Source of the DNA: Jannaschia pagri
GTDB lineage: Bacteria; Pseudomonadota; Alphaproteobacteria; Rhodobacterales; Rhodobacteraceae
Direction: 5' to 3'
Length of the DNA: 64,000 nucleotides
NCBI RefSeq assembly: GCF_019655435.1
Contig: NZ_BPFH01000003.1
Location: 1-64,000, forward strand
The position numbers and the translations under genes are program-made. Each line of letters begins with the position of its first letter. Position 1 is the stretch's first letter. This document shows, one piece after another, positions 59,915 to 64,000 of the stretch. The notes under the pieces were generated by a model that saw only the letters and a program-made list of their open reading frames with translations, did no database searches and was not told where the DNA came from.

Positions 59915-59975
59915 TCGATGTTCCTAAAATATGCTGGGGGGGACGACCGAAGGGCGGCGGGGGCAAAGCCCCCAC
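59915..59975. repeat. intergenic repeat GATGTTCC plus GGGGGC hairpin
   Basis: CTTCGATGTTCCTAAAATAT is followed by GCTGGGGGGG, then a hairpin with arms GGGGGC/GCCCCC and loop AAA near 59960-59973. It is closely related to 36184-36233. It separates the ATPase from the first permease inside the nucleoside operon and may moderate read-through. Confidence 0.6.
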
Positions 59976-60008
59976 GCGCAGCGCGCCCATCAGCGCCAGG
60001 GGCACATC

Positions 60009-61121
60009 ATGACCGAGTCCCTGCCCAAATGGGCCGATATCCTTCTGATCCCGCTGGTAAACTTGGTTCTGGCACTCATCGTCTCCGGCATCGTGGTCGC
60101 TCTGATCGGCAAAGACCCGTTCGAGGCGCTCTACATCCTCGTGAATGGGTCCGTCGGCTCGGCCTACGGCTGGGGCTATACGCTCTTTTACACGACAAAC
60201 TTCATCTTCACCGGCCTCGGCGTCGCGGTGGCCTTCCATGCGCGTCTGTTCAACATCGGCGGCGAGGGTCAAGCCGCGCTCGGCGGCCTAGGGGTTGCGC
60301 TCGTGTTGCTCTATCTGCCCCTACCCCATTGGTCCTTGGCAATAATCGCCGCCTCACTGGGGGCCGCGCTGTTCGGGGCGGCCTGGGCCGCGATCCCCGC
60401 CTACCTACAGGCACAACGGGGCAGCCATATCGTCATCACGACGATCATGTTCAACTTCATCGCCTCGGCCCTGATGGTCTACCTGCTCAGCCGCGTGCTG
60501 CTTGTCCCGGGAGCGGGCGGATCGCCCGAGACCGCGCGCTTCGTCGAGGCCGTGCGCCTACCGAATGCCTATGACATCGCGCCTTGGCTCGGGTTCAGCC
60601 GCTCGACCCCCCTGAACGTCTCGTTCTTTCTCGCACTCGCCGCCTGTGTCTTCGTCTGGGCCCTGATTTGGCGCACACGTTTGGGGTATGAGATCCGGTC
60701 ATTCGGCAAGTCCGAACCCGCAGGCCTTTACGGGGGGATCTCCTCAACCCGGATCACGATGGTTGCGATGCTCATCTCTGGCGGCTTGATCGGTCTGATG
60801 GCCATCAACTCGGTCATGGGGGAGGCCGAGCGCCTGGTCATCGACCCGGTCCAAGGCGCCGGGTTCGTGGGAATCGCCGTGGCACTGATGGGCCGGTCCC
60901 ACCCCCTTGGCGTCTTCCTGGCAGCCTTGCTGTTCGGCGCTCTCTACCAAGGCGGCGGCGAATTGACCTTTGAGATGAACGGCATGACGCGAGAGATCAT
61001 CCTCGTCATCCAAGCCCTGGTGATCCTATTTACCGGGGCGTTGGACAACATGGTGCGGGCGCCCATCGCGCGCGTCTTTCTGACCTTGCGGCGCAAACCG
61101 GCGCAGAAGGCGGGATCATGA
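60009..61121 (+). CDS. nucleoside ABC transporter permease 1
   Basis: This 370-residue permease of the branched-chain/ribose-like family has about nine helices. FIFTGLGVAVAFHARLFNIGGEGQAALGG is the family core near residues 75-105, and IVITTIMFNFIASALMVYLLS and AGLYGGISSTRITMVAMLISGGLIGLMA follow. ATG 60009 follows CAGGGGCAC; the upstream frame from 59931 lies within the repeat. Its stop overlaps the LysE gene (ATGA). It pairs with permease 2 to form the channel. Confidence 0.95.
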   Translation: MTESLPKWADILLIPLVNLVLALIVSGIVVALIGKDPFEALYILVNGSVGSAYGWGYTLFYTTNFIFTGLGVAVAFHARLFNIGGEGQAALGGLGVALVLLYLPLPHWSLAIIAASLGAALFGAAWAAIPAYLQAQRGSHIVITTIMFNFIASALMVYLLSRVLLVPGAGGSPETARFVEAVRLPNAYDIAPWLGFSRSTPLNVSFFLALAACVFVWALIWRTRLGYEIRSFGKSEPAGLYGGISSTRITMVAMLISGGLIGLMAINSVMGEAERLVIDPVQGAGFVGIAVALMGRSHPLGVFLAALLFGALYQGGGELTFEMNGMTREIILVIQALVILFTGALDNMVRAPIARVFLTLRRKPAQKAGS

Positions 61122-61747
61122 GCGATATCCTGCCCCATGTGCCGGGCCTGCTGGCAGGGCTTGGCATTTTCGCCATGGGGTTCTTGGTGATCGGGCCAAA
61201 CCTCGCCGCCATCATCGCCACATCGCTGGCCCATGGGCGGCGCCGGGGCCTGGCCATGTCAGCGGGGATCGCCGTTGGCTCCGGCCTCTGGGCAGCCATG
61301 ACCGTCGCGGGCCTAACGGCCCTTGTCGCGCAGTATGCGAGCGCCATGACCCTTCTGCGATATCTCGGCGCCGCCGTTCTCTTGTGGTTCGCGTTCAAGT
61401 CGTTTCGCGCGGCGGTCCGACCCAACCCCGAAAGACAAACCGCGACACCAGTGCGCGGGAATGCCTTTTTGTCAGGCCTTACCATCCAGATGACCAACCC
61501 CAAGGCGGCGCTGCAATGGGTGGGCATCGCCGCCGTCGCCTTGGCGCCTAGCGCCCCTTGGCAGGTTGGCGCCCTGCTGATCGGGATGGGCATGGCGTTG
61601 TCGTTTGCGGGCCACGGAGCCTATGCCATGGCCTTTTCCACGGCGATCGTCGGCACCGCGTATCACCGCCTGCGCCGCTGGATCGACGGGGCGCTTGGTG
61701 TTGTGCTGTCAACCTTCGCCCTACGGCTGGCCACGGAAAGGACCTGA
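61118..61747 (+). CDS. LysE/RhtB family exporter
   Basis: This is a 209-residue protein of about six helices: LLAGLGIFAMGFLVIGPNLAAIIATSLAHGRRRGLAMSAGIAVGSGLW-like sequence at the start, with the GPN motif and GRRxGL loop of the LysE superfamily, then FLSGLTIQMTNPKAALQWVGIA, a family hallmark (NPKA). It exports amino acids or related small molecules. Unusually, it sits between the two permease genes of the nucleoside ABC system, coupled to the first by ATGA and three bases before the second. Confidence 0.93.
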   Translation: MSDILPHVPGLLAGLGIFAMGFLVIGPNLAAIIATSLAHGRRRGLAMSAGIAVGSGLWAAMTVAGLTALVAQYASAMTLLRYLGAAVLLWFAFKSFRAAVRPNPERQTATPVRGNAFLSGLTIQMTNPKAALQWVGIAAVALAPSAPWQVGALLIGMGMALSFAGHGAYAMAFSTAIVGTAYHRLRRWIDGALGVVLSTFALRLATERT

Positions 61748-61750
61748 GCG

Positions 61751-62716
61751 TTGGACTTCCTCGACATCATCCAAATCCTCGACTCGTCCCTGCGGTTGGC
61801 CACGCCCCTGCTGCTGGCCTGTTTGGCCGGTCTGTTCAGCGAGCGCGCCGGGATCTTCGATATCGGGCTGGAGGGCAAGATGCTCGCCTCGGCCTTTCTG
61901 TCGGCGGCCATGGCGGCCTACACCGGGAATGTCTGGCTTGGCCTGCTGGCTGGCGTGCTGGCATCGCTGATGCTGGCGGCGATCCATGGGGTGGCCTCGA
62001 TCACGTTTCGGGGCAATCAGCTCATCTCGGGCGTGGCGATCAACTTTTTGGCGTCGGGCCTCACCGTGGTGATCGGCGAGGCGTGGTTCGGCTTGGGCGG
62101 GCGCACCCCGCAGCTCGAGGGCGCCGCCCGCTTCCACGAAATCACCCTGCCCTTCGCCGACGCCATTCGCGGGGTGCCTTTCCTCGGGCCCATCTACGCC
62201 GACCTGCTGTCTGGCCATTCGATCCTCGTCTACGTGGCCTTGGCCTGTGTGCCCGCCACCTGGTGGATTCTGTCGCGCACACGCTTTGGCCTGCGCCTGC
62301 GGGCCGTGGGCGAAAACCCGGCTGCGGTGGACACAGCCGGCATCAGCGTTGTGGGCCTGCGCTTTGCCGCCGTGATGATCTGCGGCGTCCTCTGCGGGAT
62401 CGCGGGCGCCTATCTGGCCACGGCGCTGTCGGCAGGCTTCGTCAAAGAGATGTCGGCAGGCCGGGGCTTCATCGCCTTGGCCGCGCTGATCTTCGCCAAA
62501 TGGCGCCCCTGGCAGGCTTTGGGCGCAACGTTCCTGTTCGGGTTGCTCGAAGCACTTGGCAATCGGTTTCAGAGCCTGGAGCTTATGGGCATCGCGATCC
62601 CGACTCAGTTCATGCAAGCCCTGCCTTACATCCTGACCGTCGTGATCCTGGCCGGTTTCGTTGGCAAAGCCATCCCGCCCCGCGCCGGAGGAGAACCCTA
62701 TGTCAAAGAGCGGTGA
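61751..62716 (+). CDS. nucleoside ABC transporter permease 2
   Basis: This is a 321-residue permease of the same family as the 60009 gene. It starts with TTG 61751 after AAAGGACC, giving LDFLDIIQILDSSLRLATPLL. LAGLFSERAGIFDIGLEGKMLASAF is the family core, FRGNQLISGVAINFLASGLT follows, and VGENPAAVDTAGISVVGLRFAAVMICG is the ATPase-contact region. It overlaps the purine nucleoside phosphorylase gene by 17 bases. Confidence 0.95.
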   Translation: MDFLDIIQILDSSLRLATPLLLACLAGLFSERAGIFDIGLEGKMLASAFLSAAMAAYTGNVWLGLLAGVLASLMLAAIHGVASITFRGNQLISGVAINFLASGLTVVIGEAWFGLGGRTPQLEGAARFHEITLPFADAIRGVPFLGPIYADLLSGHSILVYVALACVPATWWILSRTRFGLRLRAVGENPAAVDTAGISVVGLRFAAVMICGVLCGIAGAYLATALSAGFVKEMSAGRGFIALAALIFAKWRPWQALGATFLFGLLEALGNRFQSLELMGIAIPTQFMQALPYILTVVILAGFVGKAIPPRAGGEPYVKER

Positions 62717-63494
62717 CCTCGCCCGCCTGATCCAGGACCGCGCGGGGGCCGAGCCTCCGCGTTACGGCCTGATCCTGGGGTCTGGTCTTAGCCATCTGGC
62801 GGACCAAGTGGACGGCGTGGCGATCGACTACGCGGATCTTCCGGGCTTCCCCCATGCGGGGGTCAGCGGCCATACGCCGAAGCTCGTCATCGGCCAACTG
62901 AGCGGCACGCGCGTTGCCGTCTTCGGTGGACGGTCACACTATTACGAAAGCGGCCGCGCCGATGCCATGCGCCTGCCCCTCGAAGTCTTGACGGACCTGG
63001 GCGCCGAGGCCCTTGTGGCGACCAATGCCGCCGGTAGCCTGCGCGCAGATATGCCGACGGGCTCGCTGATGCTGTTGACCGACCATATCAACTTCTCTGG
63101 CCTGAACCCGCTGATCGGTGAGCCAAGCGACCGCCGCTTCGTGCCCATGGGCGACGCCTATGACCCGGGCCTGCGCGCAAAGCTGCGGGCGTCTGCCGAG
63201 GCGACGTCGGTCGACCTGCACGAAGGTGTCTATGCCTGGTACTCTGGTCCCTCCTTCGAAACCCCTGCCGAGATCCGCGCGATCCGCACCCTCGGCGCCG
63301 ATGCCGTCGGCATGTCCACGGTGCCCGAGGTGATCTTGGCGCGCTTTCTTGGGCTGAAGGCCGCGGCCATTTCGACAATCACGAATATGGCGGCGGGCCT
63401 ATCGGACGAGGCCATCAGCCATGACCATACCAAAGCCATGGCGCCCTTGGGCGCCGCAAAGCTGTCGTCCGTGCTGACCGACTTTCTGGGATAA
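62700..63494 (+). CDS. purine nucleoside phosphorylase
   Basis: This 264-residue trimeric (class II) phosphorylase splits purine nucleosides with phosphate into base and ribose-1-phosphate. ILGSGLSHLADQV is the phosphate loop, FGGRSHYYESGRADAMRLPLEVL carries the catalytic histidine region, LVATNAAGSLR follows, and VYAWYSGPSFETPAEIRAIRTLGADAVGMSTVPE holds the purine site. ATG 62700 follows CGGAGGAGAA. Ending the uptake operon, it makes the physiological substrate of the transporter a purine nucleoside. Confidence 0.95.
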   Translation: MSKSGDLARLIQDRAGAEPPRYGLILGSGLSHLADQVDGVAIDYADLPGFPHAGVSGHTPKLVIGQLSGTRVAVFGGRSHYYESGRADAMRLPLEVLTDLGAEALVATNAAGSLRADMPTGSLMLLTDHINFSGLNPLIGEPSDRRFVPMGDAYDPGLRAKLRASAEATSVDLHEGVYAWYSGPSFETPAEIRAIRTLGADAVGMSTVPEVILARFLGLKAAAISTITNMAAGLSDEAISHDHTKAMAPLGAAKLSSVLTDFLG

Positions 63495-63713
63495 CCCAAA
63501 GACCGCCCCAAAGCAGACACGGCTAAGGGCAGCGGTGCGCCATCGGCCAGAGCCGTGGAGTGCATGGCGCAGCGCCCTTTAAGTCAGGCCAGTTTGGCCG
63601 TGCCGATAAGTCCACGGCACGCAATCTTTCCGATTGTTCCGCTAAAGTGAACGCGCAGGGTTTGAAATGACCCACTGGTTCCGCCTATTGCAGGGTAACC
63701 CCAGAGGTGCCCC
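63495..63713. other. intergenic between PNP and TauE-like gene
   Basis: There are 219 bases without a frame I can support. No clear terminator is seen after PNP. The stretch near 63630-63660 is less GC-rich and may hold the promoter of the next gene. Confidence 0.4.
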
Positions 63714-64000
63714 GTGCAAGTCTACCTTCCAATCGCCGAAGTCTCCGTCAACGCCTTCCTCCTTGTGGGCTTGGGCGGCATGGTCGGGATTCTGTCTGGC
63801 ATGTTCGGTGTGGGCGGCGGCTTCTTGATGACGCCGCTCCTGTTCATGATCGGCATCCCCCCGGCGGTCGCCGTTGCCACCGAGGCAAATATCATCGTCG
63901 CCTCCAGCTTTTCTGGCGTTTTGGCCCACCTCCGGCGAAAATCAGTGGACCTGCGCATGGGGATCGTCCTGCTGATTGGCGGCTTGATTGGGGCAGGCCT
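63714..64000 (+). CDS. TauE/SafE (TSUP) family permease, N-terminal part
   Basis: This open frame runs off the window end. It starts with GTG 63714 after CCAGAGGTGCC and reads 95 residues. VSVNAFLLVGLGGMVGILSGMFGVGGGFLMTPLL-like sequence carries the GxxSGxxGVGGG signature of the TSUP family, followed by TEANIIVASSFSGVLAHLRRKSVDLRMG. The family exports sulfite, sulfoacetate or related anions; the substrate here is open. The remaining three quarters of the protein lie beyond the window. Confidence 0.9.
   Translation, partial: MQVYLPIAEVSVNAFLLVGLGGMVGILSGMFGVGGGFLMTPLLFMIGIPPAVAVATEANIIVASSFSGVLAHLRRKSVDLRMGIVLLIGGLIGAG

Noticed and set aside
1-64000. CRISPR array, rRNA, tRNA or intact prophage
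   Set aside because: No regularly spaced direct repeats, no conserved rRNA or tRNA arms, and no cluster of phage structural genes were seen on reading both strands by eye; a tRNAscan or Infernal run would settle small RNAs.

Overview
The window looks like chromosomal DNA of a high-GC alphaproteobacterium of the order Rhodobacterales (Roseobacter/Rhodobacter relatives). The pointers are: the ffh - GNAT array - chorismate mutase - rpsP - rimM - trmD - rplS - rpmE order; a MipZ-type ParA ATPase; a class I lysyl-tRNA synthetase; a second RpoH with a TGATCC-type upstream motif; a CtrA-type TTAA-N7-TTAA site; and short GC-rich hairpin repeats between genes. No genus can be named from sequence alone. 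I see no rRNA, tRNA, CRISPR array or intact mobile element.

Layout. 0.2-2.7 kb: a DMT exporter and a LysR regulator, divergent from an azoreductase. 3.0-14.3 kb: ffh, then eight tandem paralogous GNAT acetyltransferases (5151-10737), many joined by ATGA stop/start overlaps, then chorismate mutase and the rpsP-rimM-trmD-rplS-rpmE ribosome group with two small membrane-protein genes missed by length cut-offs. All four spacers inside the GNAT array are open frames that overlap both neighbours by ATGA or GTGA. Two of these spacers are copies of one hairpin element with compensatory base changes. 14.3-18.8 kb: an IS3 scrap, mipZ, and a cyanide-insensitive-type cytochrome bd operon (cydAB) behind a GbsR-like regulator with a palindrome over its start. 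18.9-26 kb: a polar amino-acid ABC pair, then moeB-like, dut, coaBC, chaN-like and rpoH2, divergent from cobU and a histidine phosphatase. 26-35.3 kb: GST, yifB, gshB, yraN, rsmI, an LpoA-like lipoprotein and glnD.

35.3-40 kb: a decayed IS5-type transposase whose end abuts glnD, then a minus-strand operon led by a cobalamin riboswitch (DUF1636 protein, ABC ATPase, binding protein, permease), probably for corrinoid uptake. 40-47.3 kb: murJ, a rhomboid with both catalytic residues replaced, trpS, a LysR regulator, a TerB protein, class I lysS and a DUF4864 protein. 47.5-50.3 kb: a 100-residue protein, a structured segment with a CtrA-type site and a strong terminator, and a 765-residue beta-helix protein resembling the head-spike/glycosyl-hydrolase-like proteins of Rhodobacterales gene transfer agents. 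50.3-55 kb: YdcF, a PNPOx-family protein, ilvE, a membrane protein, a universal stress gene broken by one extra C in a C8 run, and an RTX protein. 55-64 kb: nfuA, tsaB, rimI and a purine-nucleoside uptake operon (BMP protein, NTF2-like protein, double ATPase, two permeases with a LysE exporter between them, purine nucleoside phosphorylase). The start of a TauE/SafE permease is cut by the window edge.

Functional links: ribosome assembly and protein modification (ffh to rpmE, rimI, tsaB), corrinoid salvage (cobU, phosphatase, riboswitch operon), purine salvage, and stress or redox adaptation (rpoH2, cyd, gshB, GST, Usp).
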